NCBI GenBank assembly: GCA_947095535.1
Contig: OX352772.1
Location: forward strand, 95,399,207 to 95,463,206
Length of the DNA stretch: 64,000 nt
Direction of reading: 5' to 3'
Source: Poecilobothrus nobilitatus
Lineage: Eukaryota > Arthropoda > Insecta > Diptera > Dolichopodidae
Shown: piece by piece, positions 11,226 through 21,170 of the stretch
Layout of the letters: each line of letters opens with the position of its first letter
Position numbering within the stretch: the first letter of the stretch is position 1
Notes under the pieces: generated by a model
What the model was told of the DNA's origin: nothing
Databases searched by the model: none
What the model saw: only the letters and a program-made list of their open reading frames with translations
Program-made: the position numbers and the translations under genes

Positions 11226-12816
11226 TCTACAAAATTACAGATCTTTAAAATATTAATTATTACCATACTATGTGTAGGATGGTTACCAGGAGTATGTAGT
11301 TTATTACAAGTAAATCAAATATCCGAAGAAGTAGGTTATATTCAGATCAAAGTAAGAGAGGTAGAAATTACTAACGAAACAGTAATAATACTTCATGTTA
11401 TTGATCCCAAGGAACTTAATGAATTACTTTTACAAATAGAAACTAATCTAAATAATTTAAATTCATCGGATAAAAAATTCATCAGAAATAAATCATATTA
11501 GGGCAAAAATCAAGTCTATAATACCAACTAGTAAAAGACGAAAACGAGGACTAATAAATTTTAGGGAAAACACAAAATTGGCTTTTTGGTACAATGGATA
11601 ATGATGATAGAGAAGAAATCCTAGGCCATTTAAAAATTGTAGAAGAAAATAATCATAATTTAATTTCAAATTTAAATAATCAAATAAATATTAATAACAA
11701 TTTTAATAAAACAATTCAAGAATTAAAAAATGTAATAGAAAATGATAGAAGTAAAATTAAAAATGTTTTTAATGAAATTAATGAAATGAATTTACAAAGT
11801 TTGAAACATTCTCTATATGTTGATCAAATATTAAAATTAGATATTTAGAAAATAAAATAGATCAGATACAGGATAATATTGCTTCAGCCAAGCATAATAT
11901 TGTACATCCTAGTATCTTAACAACAGAAGAAATAGAAACATATAAAATAGATTTTTATAAATTAAAGTTAATTAAAATGGGTATCATGTTATATAAAGAA
12001 AATTGTATTGTATTCGTAATAAAAATTCCTCAAAATTATGTAAAAACAGATTTAAAATTAATAACACCACTACCAAATAAAGAAAATTTTGAAATAGATG
12101 AAAATAATGAATATATTGTAACTATTGCAAATCAAACATATACATTTGTAGAAAATGAATTAATTAAAAATTTAAAGTTAAGTAAAAATTGTATTCTGTT
12201 CAATAATTGTAAATTAAAATTTAATGATAAAACTAAAATTGAAGTATTAGATGATGAATCAATTTTAATAAAAAACTCTATAAATGAAAACTTAATACAA
12301 GATTGTGACGATAGAAAAATTATATTAAATAAAAATTATCTCTTAACATTTTATAATTGTCAAATAAAATTGTATAATGAAATTTTCTCAAACCAAAAAC
12401 ATATGGTACATTACAAATATTACTATCCAGAAATAAACAAAAATATTACATTTAAAAAAACACTTACTTTTGAAAATATAGCAACAGATCATGTACAAAA
12501 TTTAGAAGAGATTAAAGAATTAAAATACCACAAAAATGTATCATATGGCATTAGTATAACAATTTTTATTTTTCTAGTAATATATATAATTTTGTTTATC
12601 ATTGGTCTTAAAGTATTCAAAGGTAAAATTTCTAGTGTTTTTCATTTAAAAAATGAAATTCAGGAGAATTTCAAACTAAAGGAGGGAGAAGTTACATATA
12701 AATCTTCATCTTCGAATAACTGTCAAGACCCTCCAAAACTAATGATAAACAAAAGTAATAATTATGATGAAATATTGTCAAGTGCTAATAATTACCTAAA
12801 CAGCACTTTACACTAA
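11226..12816 (+). pseudogene. env: Env-like glycoprotein gene, broken by frameshifts
   Basis: The frames together give an envelope protein layout. A hydrophobic signal-like start lies at about 11,250-11,300 (ILIITILCVGWLPG). A surface part follows, then a furin-type site SKRRKRG (about 11,530-11,550) followed by GLINF, as before errantiviral fusion peptides. A coiled-coil-like stalk lies at 11,594-11,848 and a long ectodomain at 11,977-12,540. The transmembrane helix is at about 12,547-12,618 (ISITIFIFLVIYIILFIIG). The frame ends inside the 3-prime LTR. Breaks are seen near 11,490, 11,570 and 11,846. It is an old insect retrovirus-type envelope and is not functional as it stands. Confidence 0.75.
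12673..12689 (+). promoter_or_regulatory. Polypurine tract
   Basis: aaactaaaggagggaga directly precedes the 3-prime LTR at 12,690, the expected place for the plus-strand primer. Confidence 0.75.
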
Positions 12817-13297
12817 AACTCAAATAAAATATTAAAACATTAAGAATTGTTTTAATACATAAGTTCAAATGCTGATAAAGCAAAACCGTACTTGAAAACA
12901 TTTTGTAACATTGAAAAAGGTCGATATTGCTGATAATACAAAATGTATGTATAACAATTTATACTAATAAAATAACATATTATGTTATTGAACTATTGAG
13001 AAATCTCAATATAATTAAAAGTATGTAATATGACACTAAATAATAACATTGCAAGTACAGTTTTGTTTGTATTCAGTTTATTTTTAAAATATAAGAATTT
13101 TACAAAAGAAAGAAGAGATGATTACACTAAAGGACACCAGACAGTTCGGTCGATATACTTTCTTTCTTAAAATTCGTTTTTGTTAGCATTTAATTATTGT
13201 TAAGTTATTTTATTGTCAAATAAATGTTAAAGAATAAAATAAAAATAAATTCATCTTTCATTTTTTTTATAATTATTTTAAAATAAATAATTTAATT
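12690..13297 (+). repeat. 3-prime LTR
   Basis: 608 bp, a near-perfect match to 5,588-6,195, with the target duplicate tacg at 13,298-13,301. Its first 127 bases encode the end of env. Confidence 0.95.
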
Positions 13298-13494
13298 TAC
13301 GCGTGTTAACGGCTTTTCTTAGATATAGGGTTCCGGACTTACGGCCCCTCAAAATTTCAAAAAGTCCTATTTTCACATTTTTTGTTATTACATGAAATTT
13401 TCAAATTTTTGTGCAAGTCACAATTCTAAACAGTTTGTATTGAGTTTGGAAATGTGCGCTTTTAAAAACCGTTGGTTTACATTCTACCTTGTTT
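13298..13494 (+). repeat. Dispersed repeat family M, copy 1, second part
   Basis: It resumes at tacgcgtgttaacgg after the LTR element. It ends ggtttacattctaccttgttt, like the ends at 33,087 (inverted) and 46,593. Joined to 4,487-5,587 it makes about 1.29 kb. Confidence 0.8.
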
Positions 13495-13674
13495 AATGAT
13501 TGCATCAATAATTCAATTATACCGGTCTGAGCATTTTCCAGAAAATGTGATGGGTTCAGTATGCTTTCATCATCAGTATCTCTAATAAACGTTTCTATTC
13601 TATTTTGAAAACATTCATCAATATGCGCCTGCTGATACCTCTCAAAGAGAGAGTTCATGTCAAGCAATAAATAT
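13495..13674 (-). pseudogene. DNA polymerase B (lineage C), N-terminal piece
   Basis: Read leftwards this encodes DMNSLFERYQQAH, ECFQNRIETFI and a segment ending LLMQS. This matches the region after the zinc fingers in arthropod polymerase genes of this type. It lies between family M copy 1 on its 3-prime side and the LINE on its 5-prime side. The open frame runs on into the repeat to 13,401, but those last residues are not part of the gene. Confidence 0.7.
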
Positions 13675-13984
13675 AATATTCTAAATAAAATATTTTTTCT
13701 AATAAATTATCAAAAAACGGTGTCTTTTTCTTTGTGATTTTGAACTAAACACGATTTATTAAAAACAAATTTTAATATACATATATCCAGAAATAACTTC
13801 ATTTAAATTAAATTTTAAGAAACTATTACATTAAATAAATTTTTATTCTTTGATAAATGATAAATAATATAATTGAACAAAACCTAATTTAAATAAAATG
13901 GGGGAGAATGGAACTCCCGACCTTTTGGGTCTAAATCCAAAATGCGTTAATTTTTGATAAAACAAAAAAATTAAAAAATGATGT

Positions 13985-14870
13985 ACCAAATTTTTATTAA
14001 TAGAAAGAACTGAAGCTAATTTAAGTATGGAGAAAATATCGCCTGTTTTACTAAAAGCAGTAATATCATCGGTAGCAGGTGATATTAAGAAATGTATCAA
14101 ATTGAGAAATGGAAAAATTCTTCTTGAAACAAAAACAGTAAACCAAGCAAAAAATTTAATACAACTAAAAAATCTAGATGCCACTACAAAAATTAATATT
14201 TATGAACATGAAACGCTTAATCAAAAAAAAGGTGTAGCTTTTTGTCCAGATTTAAAGTATCTTGAAAAACAACATATCTTGGATAATCTAAAAAATCAAT
14301 TTGTAACAGATTATAGAAGAATAAAGCGAAAAAATAAAGAAACAAATGAAATGGAAGAAGGTGACCTCTATATTTTTACTTTTACAACATCAGATCTTCC
14401 AGAATACATAGAAATTGGATATCAGATAATGAGAATACGTCCGTACATTCCTGCTCCTCTAAGATGTTGCAATTGTTTACGTTTTGGACATATGACCAAT
14501 AATTGTAAACTGGAAAAAAATTGTTCAAATTGTGGAAATAAAATTCATAATACTGAAAAAAATGAAATATGTGATAGGCCATCTAAATGTATCAACTGTC
14601 TTCAATTGAGATTGAGATGCATTTTCAAAAACCTGTCCTATATTTCTAAAAGAAAGGGAAATACAAAAAATCAAAACGTTAGAAAAAACAGAGATACGTG
14701 AAGCAAATCGTAGATATAGACAGAGAAACCCTCTTTCTGTTAGAGAAAGAACTTATTCTAGTATTATTTTCAATAATAACAATTCAAAACAATGCACATG
14801 TAAATGTAACTGTAACACTGAGACAAGAGCAATTTTAAAAGAGAATGAAATGGATATAGACGCTGATCAT
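13985..14870 (+). pseudogene. LINE ORF1 (gag-like nucleic-acid-binding protein)
   Basis: The clear part starts SMEKISPVLLKAVISS (ATG at 14,027), but homologous-looking sequence (FLLIERTEANL) lies just upstream, so the real start was earlier. An RRM-like half is followed by zinc knuckles: CCNCLRFGHMTNNC (about 14,465-14,510), CSNCGNKIH, and a third Cys cluster. A frameshift near 14,610 ends the first frame at 14,701. The neighbouring frame carries on as KTCPIFLKEREIQKIK and RREAN-like text. The protein coats LINE RNA. Confidence 0.72.
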
Positions 14871-15178
14871 ACTTTCATTTGTATTTATTTTCATTAATAA
14901 ATGCTGACATTGAAAAAACTGAAGCAGATAATAATTTTTTAAATCAAAATAATATTGTATCAATAACAGGTAATAATATTCCATTTTTAAAAAATAAAAC
15001 AAAAGTTCAAGTTTATAAAAATATTACAATACCTCCTCTTAAAATTTCAAAAAGAGCTTTGAAAGCTATTAAAAAAGAACAGAGAAACGAGAATAAAAAA
15101 TTAATAATAAAAAAAATAATGTAAGTGAAACAAATACTAATAGTTTTTCTGAATCAGAAATATCTAATATAGAATTTA
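14871..15178 (+). other. ORF1 tail and inter-ORF region of the LINE
   Basis: An open stretch of 81 codons (14,879-15,124) is Asn/Lys-rich and probably the C-terminus of ORF1 in another frame. No separate gene is recognised. Confidence 0.4.
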
Positions 15179-18100
15179 ATGAGCAGAACTAATATTAATA
15201 TTATTCAATGGAATTGTAATGGTTTATATAATCATTATGAAGAGTTTAAATTATTAGAAAGTAAATACAATTCTTTTGTCTTCTGTTTCCAAGAAACGAG
15301 ATTTAAATTTAATATTATTCCTAAATTTAAGAACTACAATACTTTTTATAAAAATGTTTTATCTGATACTTTGGCACACGGCGGAGTTGCTATTCTTGTA
15401 AATGATAAATATATATGTGAAGAAATAAATTTGCAATCCCCTGTACAAGCAGTGGCAATTAAAATTTTTTTCCCTATAAAATTCATAATATGCAATATTT
15501 ATCTCCCGGGAAGAGATAATGTATCCTATGGTGAAATTGAAAACCTAATTAAACAGTTTGACTGTCCTTTCATATTACTAGGGGATTTTAATAGTCATAA
15601 TCCTTTATGGGGTTCTGACAAACTAGATAATAGAGGAAAAATGGTAGAGGCTATAATCAATGCGAACTCTTTGAATTTATTAAATAATGGAAGTCCCACA
15701 CATTTCAGTTTTGCTTATAAAACTTCTAGCTATATTGACTTAACGTTAGTAACACCCATAATTGAACATTATTTTGATTGGTTTGTAGATGAAGATCTAC
15801 ATAATAGTGACCATTTCCCTATTATTCTCCCTTTGGTTCATACTTTTTGTAAGGATTCTTCAAGAAAAAAATACAACATTAGAAAAGCAAATTGGGACCT
15901 TTTTAAAAATAACCTTAATTTAGAACTACCTCCGATAGGATTTAAAAATATAAATGAACATGAGTTATTTTTAAGGAATAAAATACTTTATGCAGCTGAA
16001 AAATCGGTACCTCTGACAAAAATTACTCAACAAAAAAAAGTTGTACCATGGTGGAATAATGAGATACAAGAGCTTATTAAGCAACGTAAAAAACTTTTTA
16101 GAAAATATAAGAGAACTCTGGATTTGAACGATTTTAAAAATTTCATAGTTGCGAAATATAAAGCCCGTAAATCTATTAGGTATTATAAAGAAAAATCATG
16201 GAAAGAATATGTAAATTCTATAACAAGCAATACACCCGCTTCTGAAGTTTTTCAAAAAATACGGAAACTAAATGGAAAACATAAATCAACAAATATTACT
16301 TCAATTTTAGTAGGTAATAAAATATAACTAATACAAGACATATTTCGGAAGAGTTTTCAAAAACTTTTCCTAATGCTTCAAGTAACGAAAGCTACGACAG
16401 TTCCTTCTTGCTATATAAAGCACAAATAGAAACAAATCCACTGCTAATTCCTGAAAATAATAATGAAAACTATAATGTACCATTTACTTTGTCTGAATTA
16501 CAAAACGCTTTAGCAGAGTGTACTGGATCATCCCCGGGTCCTGATCTAATTCATTATGAAATGCTCAAAAACATGAACACATCCAACGTAAAAGAACTCT
16601 TAAACCTTTATAACGAAGTATACACAACTGGTACTTTTCCGTTGAGTTGGAAAAATGCCTCACTCATAACAATATTAAAGAAAGGAAAAGATCCGAAAAA
16701 CACGGACAACTGCAGGCCTATATCTTTAACTAACTGTCTATGTAAAGTTTTAGAAAGAATTATAAACAAAAGACTTCAATGGTTCCTTGAACAAAATAAT
16801 AAAATTAATTTGTTTCAATCTGGATTTCGAAAAACACCAGAAATTTCAACACTGGATTTTCAAAACACCAGGTGTTTCTGGATACCAGAAATCTGGACAG
16901 ACACCAATCTGGATATCAGAAAAACAAAAAACGTATATTACCCTGATATTAAATTAAATGGGTCACCCATCAAATATGTTGAAAAACATACATTTCTTGG
17001 CATGATTTTAGATCCTAAACTGAAGTGAACAGAACACATTAAAAAAATTAAAGTAAAAGCCAGCAAAAAATTAAACTTACTTAAAATACTCTCAGGTACA
17101 GACTAAGGTTCAGATCGAAAACTTTTGCTTAGAATACATAGCCTGATTGTTTTGCCAACTCTTGATTATGGTAGTGTCCTATATAGTTCAGCAAGCAAAA
17201 CTAGCTTGAAAATGCTTGACCCTGTACATAACATTGGTTTGAGAATATGCACCGGTGCTTTCCGCACCAGTCCTGTCAATAGTATTATTGTTGATGCCGG
17301 ACAATACCCTCTGAAGTATAGACATGAGCAACAAAGCCTAAAATTGCTTATCAAATTATGTTCTTTTAATAAACATCCCGTAAAATCCAAATTAGAAAAC
17401 GTAGAACAATTTGAAAAACTGAAAGAAAAATCTAATAGCTACCAACCATGCTATGTCCGACTCAAACTTCTAGGAGAAAAATACTCAATTCCTTATAAGT
17501 ATAATTTTGACTGTAAGAAGTTCCAATCTACGCCACCTTGGCTTTCAAACTTAAATATTGATCTCTCTTTATCGAATTGCAGAAAAGAAAGCACATCAGC
17601 TGAAAAAATTCAAGCGCTATTCAATGAAAAAAGTAACTCAATTTATTTAAATTATGATAAAATATATACTGATGGGTCTGTCTATAATGGAGAAACAGGT
17701 TGTGCCTTCAAGCACAAGGGTATTGAAAAAATGTATCATATAAACAATTTTGCAAATATATGCACAGCAGAGCTTTACGATATCCAAAAAGCAATAAAAT
17801 ATGCAACAAAAATTAACAAAACAAATTTCTTAGTATGTACCGACTCAATTAGTTCCCTTCAGATTATCCAAAAAATGTATTCTAAACACCCTATCAGCAA
17901 TCAAATCAAACAAATCATTTACGAAAACCGAAAATTGAATTTTGTTTTCATGTGGATTCCAAGTCACAAGAATGTTGGGTTTAATAATCAAGTGGATTTA
18001 ATGGCCAAGGAATCTATTAAACTGCCTTATGATAAAAAATTCCGTTTTTTCCACGAAGATCTTAATGAAGTTTTAAAGCAAAACTTACAAAAAATGTGGA

Positions 18101-18290
18101 ATGACAAATGGGAAAAAGCAACGCTAAATAATAAATTAAGGGATTTTAAAGAAACTACTACGCATTGGAAGTCGATTTTCTCTTTGAACCGAAGAGAATC
18201 TGTAGTTTTAACAAGGTTAAGAACAGGGCACACAAAACTTATCCACAGATTCATAATTGAAAAACAAGATCACCCTACATGTGTTTGCTG
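15179..18290 (+). pseudogene. LINE ORF2: endonuclease, reverse transcriptase, RNase H
   Basis: The endonuclease (15,179-16,040) shows WNCNG, FCFQETR with the catalytic Glu, LLGDFNSHNPLWG, and SDHFPI at its end. The RT half (16,408-17,028) shows SSPGPDLIHYEML, WKNASLITILKKGKDP and NCRPISLTNCLCKVLERII. After FQSGFRK (about 16,835) the sequence jumps to thumb-like text. The palm FADD motif is missing, so an internal deletion has removed the active site. RNase H (about 17,665-18,005) keeps YTDGS, TAELYD, CTDSISSL and WIPSHKN..N..VD. Stops or frameshifts at about 16,327, 17,028 and 17,106 separate the parts. Confidence 0.85.
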
Positions 18291-18732
18291 ACAGTCAAAC
18301 ACTTTTTTGAAAATTGCGTGCTTTGTGCTACTGTTCGGCCAACTTTTAATATACAGGGACTAAATAAATTATCTTTAGATTCTTTTGAAGAAAGTAAAAA
18401 CATCTTAAATTTTATTTTAAGTACATAAAAATTTATGACAAAATATGAATCTAGCGTCTTGGAAATGGTTAATAATTTCACGTTCACAATATGAAATGTA
18501 AAATGAATAAATATTGGAAAATTATTAAGTTTATTTTTTATTTTTTATTACTATGTTTAAAAATTTTATATTTAAGAATATTATTAATTTAAGAATATTT
18601 TTAAGATGAAATATGTATTTTTATGTTCAAATAATTTTTATAAATAACTCTTTTGTAATAACTTGAAGAGCCCGAAAAAAACCTTTCTTGTGTTGGTGGG
18701 CTTTAAATAAATACAGTTTATTATTATTATTC
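18291..18732 (+). other. LINE 3-prime region
   Basis: After HPTCVC and a stop the sequence is AT-rich. The last 70 bases hold a GC-richer stem-like segment (agagcccgaaaaaaacc .. ggtgggcttt) and then ttattattattatt, resembling the TAA-repeat end of I elements. Confidence 0.55.
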
Positions 18733-18740
18733 ATAAATAT

Positions 18741-19008
18741 GTCTAACATTAGATTTAATTACTTCTGCCGCATTACTATTATGCTTATTTGTTCGGATCT
18801 GGTAGTTCCACAAAGTGTTTGTAACGTTTGATTTGTACTTACTGCAAAATTTTACATTTTCCAAATTTTTTTGATGTTTTAATAAACTATCATTCCTATT
18901 AAATGATTTTTTACATATATCACAATTATGTTTTAATTGTGTTTCACATTTATGTCCTTTTAAATTGTCAGATCTTGTGAACACTTTTTCACATTTATCA
19001 CATTCCAA
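18741..19008 (-). pseudogene. DNA polymerase B (lineage C), N-terminal zinc fingers
   Basis: The ATG at 19,008 begins MECDKCEKVFTRSDNLKGH, then CDICKKSFNRNDSLLKHQ: two C2H2-like fingers. Many arthropod polymerase B genes of this type start with such fingers. The frame reaches NVRHIY at the LINE boundary, beyond which the gene continues at 13,674. This is the 5-prime end of the gene, so the original gene ran from 19,008 leftwards into the left arm. The bases after 18,741 that keep the frame open belong to the LINE tail. Confidence 0.7.
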
Positions 19009-19317
19009 TTTAATTCATTTGTTTTCTGAACTCATTTTTTTTTTTTTGTTAGTGTCCTTTTCTTATATGAAAACAATATTAATTTAGTCTATAAATGACT
19101 TTAACTTAGTCTTAAATTCTTTAACACGTCAACTCAAGAAGTCAATTGTATATATATAGAAATTTTTCTACCTGTAAAATTAAAAACAAAAAAAAAAAAA
19201 AAATTTATGTCTAATTTCCATATGTATTTACAAAATTAATTTGTGTAAATAATTGGTCTAATGAATGCAACAAAGTTGCAGAATTATTCTTAATAACTAT
19301 TAAGATTATTCTTAAGA
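19009..19317. other. AT-rich non-coding stretch
   Basis: This lies upstream of the lineage C polymerase and probably carried its promoter. Poly-T and poly-A runs are present (19,037-19,049, 19,189-19,202). No gene is seen. Confidence 0.4.
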
Positions 19318-19475
19318 CCGATTCTGGTAACGGACTTCCGGAGGACAGGTTCCGGTAACGGACTTCCGGAAGACTGGCTCCAACAACGTTCCCGGTTCTT
19401 GGGATCTAGCGCCCGAGTGCCCGAGCGCCCAGAGGGGCTGAGGACCCAGGCCCAGGGCTGCGACAGGCGGCATCA
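19318..19475. other. GC-rich island with a 28-bp direct repeat
   Basis: The composition changes abruptly to GC-rich (for example gcccgagtgcccgagcgccc near 19,410). ggtaacggacttccggag/a occurs twice, at 19,326 and 19,354, a 28-bp period. No open frame or known family is recognised. It differs strongly from everything else in the window. Confidence 0.6.
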
Positions 19476-19577
19476 CCATATGTCCGGGTAAACTGTTGCC
19501 AGACTTTAGCGTTATTTACAACAAAAAAAAATAAAAATATTTATTTAAATTTGGCAACAGTTTACCCGGACATATGG
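19476..19577. repeat. Perfect 26-bp inverted repeat with 50-base loop
   Basis: ccatatgtccgggtaaactg.. (19,476-19,501) is exactly complementary to 19,552-19,577. The loop is AT-rich. The right stem overlaps the first bases of the right arm of the large inverted duplication, so the hairpin lies at the breakpoint. Confidence 0.9.
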
Positions 19578-21170
19578 CTAAAGAAATTATTCAACAACAA
19601 GCAGAAGACTTCCAAGAAAAAGACAGTGGCTGGGCGTTAATCAGGATTTTATATATTAAAATAAATATCAATAAATTTGAACCAATACGTGTGTCTAGTT
19701 ATATTAAACTACCGAAAAGCATAGAAGACAAAAAGCATGCATTAATATTCAAAATGAAGATAACTTCTGTTTGAAGTGGTGTTTAGTATAAGCTTTACAA
19801 ACTTGTATTCAAAATGCTAAACGAACATCTTCATATAAACTTAATAATATTTCTCTACCCATAGTCGAGCTAGAGTTTGGTGATGTACGACAGCTTAATT
19901 TCAGCACTATGTAATTTCCAGCTAAATTGAACGAGTTAAATTTATTTGAAGAACTAAATAGTGAAATAAGTATTAATTTGTTTGGACTGGAAGTCATTAA
20001 TAAAAACTATGAGGTTGTAGAACCATTCTATTTAAGAAAATGTGAAAAAATACGATGTAAATTTATTGCTTTTGGAAAAGGATGATAAATTTAATTTTGT
20101 CTATATTAAAAAATTATAAAGATTAAGTAGTTCTGTAACAAAACATATACATGAAATTTATATTTGTAATATGTGCTTGCAACATTTTCATACATTACAA
20201 CAGCGTGATTTACACCAAATTGAATGCAATAAAGTCGTTACAAAGTTTCCATCTATTGAGAAAAATACACTCGAGTTTAAAAATTATCAACAACAATTAG
20301 AAACACCTTTTGTTATTTATGTCGAGACTGAGAATATTTTATAATCTATTGCAACATGCAGTTCTAATCCAATTATGTCTTCAGCAACAAATATTCATCA
20401 ACATGTTCCAGTAACTTTCTCGTACTACATTAAATGTTCTTTTGATGATAGTCAAAGCTGTTACAAATAGTTTGTTGGAGCTAACTGTGCTAAGGAATTT
20501 GTCATATCGTTAACAAAAACATGTAGTGAATTATATAAAAATATTTTTATGATGCCAAAGCCAATGAATCTGTTAACACTTGATGAGCACCTTCAACAAT
20601 TAATTCAGGAAAATTGTCACATATGTGGTAAGCATTTAGCTTTTTATGATAGAATTAGAGACAATTGTCACTTTACTGGTAATTATAGAGGACCCGCTCA
20701 TTCTAAATGTACCTTCACAAGAAGCTTTTACCAATCAAATGACAAACACATCATGTTCCGATGAAAACTACATTCATGCAGTTATATGTATGGAATACGT
20801 TTGATTGTCAAAACTTATGGGACTATTTAAAACTTTACCTTAAAACAGATGTTCTTATTTTGACTGGTGTTTTTGAAAACTTTCGAAAAATATGCTACAA
20901 AATCTATTCTTTAGATCCTACAAATTTTTATACTACCCCAGGTTTGTCGTGGGCAGCTATGTTAAAATACACGGATATCAAATTATAATTATTAACTGCT
21001 ATTGATATGTATAATTTCCCTAAAAAAGGGATACGTGGTGGAATTAGTCAGTGCTCACTTAGACATTCAGTAGCAAATACAGATAAAATTGCCAAACTCT
21101 TAGTTGACTTAACAAACAAATACATAATGCTTGAATTTTTTCAACCGTAAGTTTGTGAAACATCTTTATT
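19574..21170 (+). pseudogene. DNA polymerase B (lineage C), second partial copy
   Basis: It starts mid-gene at AKEIIQQQAEDFQEKDSGWA. It passes through NINKFEPIRVSSYIKLP, a finger-like Cys segment (CNMCLQHF near 20,168), HICGKHLAF and NCHFTGNYRGPAHSKC (20,659-20,709). It then jumps by deletion to CTFTRSFYQS. The exonuclease-to-palm linker NLWDYLKLYLKTDVLILTGVF and FYTTPGLSWAAML (20,815-20,960) follow, then GISQCSLRHSV. Motif A, present in the left copy, is deleted here. Multiple frameshifts are present. It is the inverted duplicate of the left copy and lacks the N-terminus. Confidence 0.8.

Larger units (their letters stand above)
5588..13297 (+). mobile_element. Errantivirus-like (gypsy/17.6-type) LTR retrotransposon with env
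   Basis: The element is complete: two 608-bp LTRs (AGTTAC..TTTAATT), a 4-bp target duplication tacg at 5,584-5,587 and 13,298-13,301, a tRNA-Ser primer site, gag, pol (protease, RT, RNase H, integrase), env and a purine tract. By eye the LTRs differ at one base (near 6,098/13,200), so insertion should be recent. Even so, protease, RT/RNase H, integrase and env each carry a stop or frameshift. It sits inside family M copy 1; the uninterrupted site can be seen at 46,410 (tttgtacgtgtgttaacgg). Confidence 0.93.
13675..18732 (+). mobile_element. I-like LINE (non-LTR retrotransposon) with RNase H, internally deleted
   Basis: Two coding regions (gag-like ORF1, then endonuclease-RT-RNase H) end in a ttattattatt tail. 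Flanking ataaatat at 13,667-13,674 and 18,733-18,740 is a plausible 8-bp target duplication, although the AT-rich context weakens it. RNase H after RT places it in the I/Nimb-like clades. It interrupts the lineage C polymerase gene between 13,674 and 18,741. Positions 13,675-13,980 are its 5-prime UTR, with nothing else recognisable. Confidence 0.8.

Noticed and set aside
13843..14184. Minus-strand 113-codon frame over the LINE start
   Set aside because: It is antisense to ORF1 and has no family resemblance.
19318..19475. GC-rich island as a bacterial or rDNA insertion
   Set aside because: No open frame and no rRNA sequence that I recognise; too short to assign, so left as unexplained.
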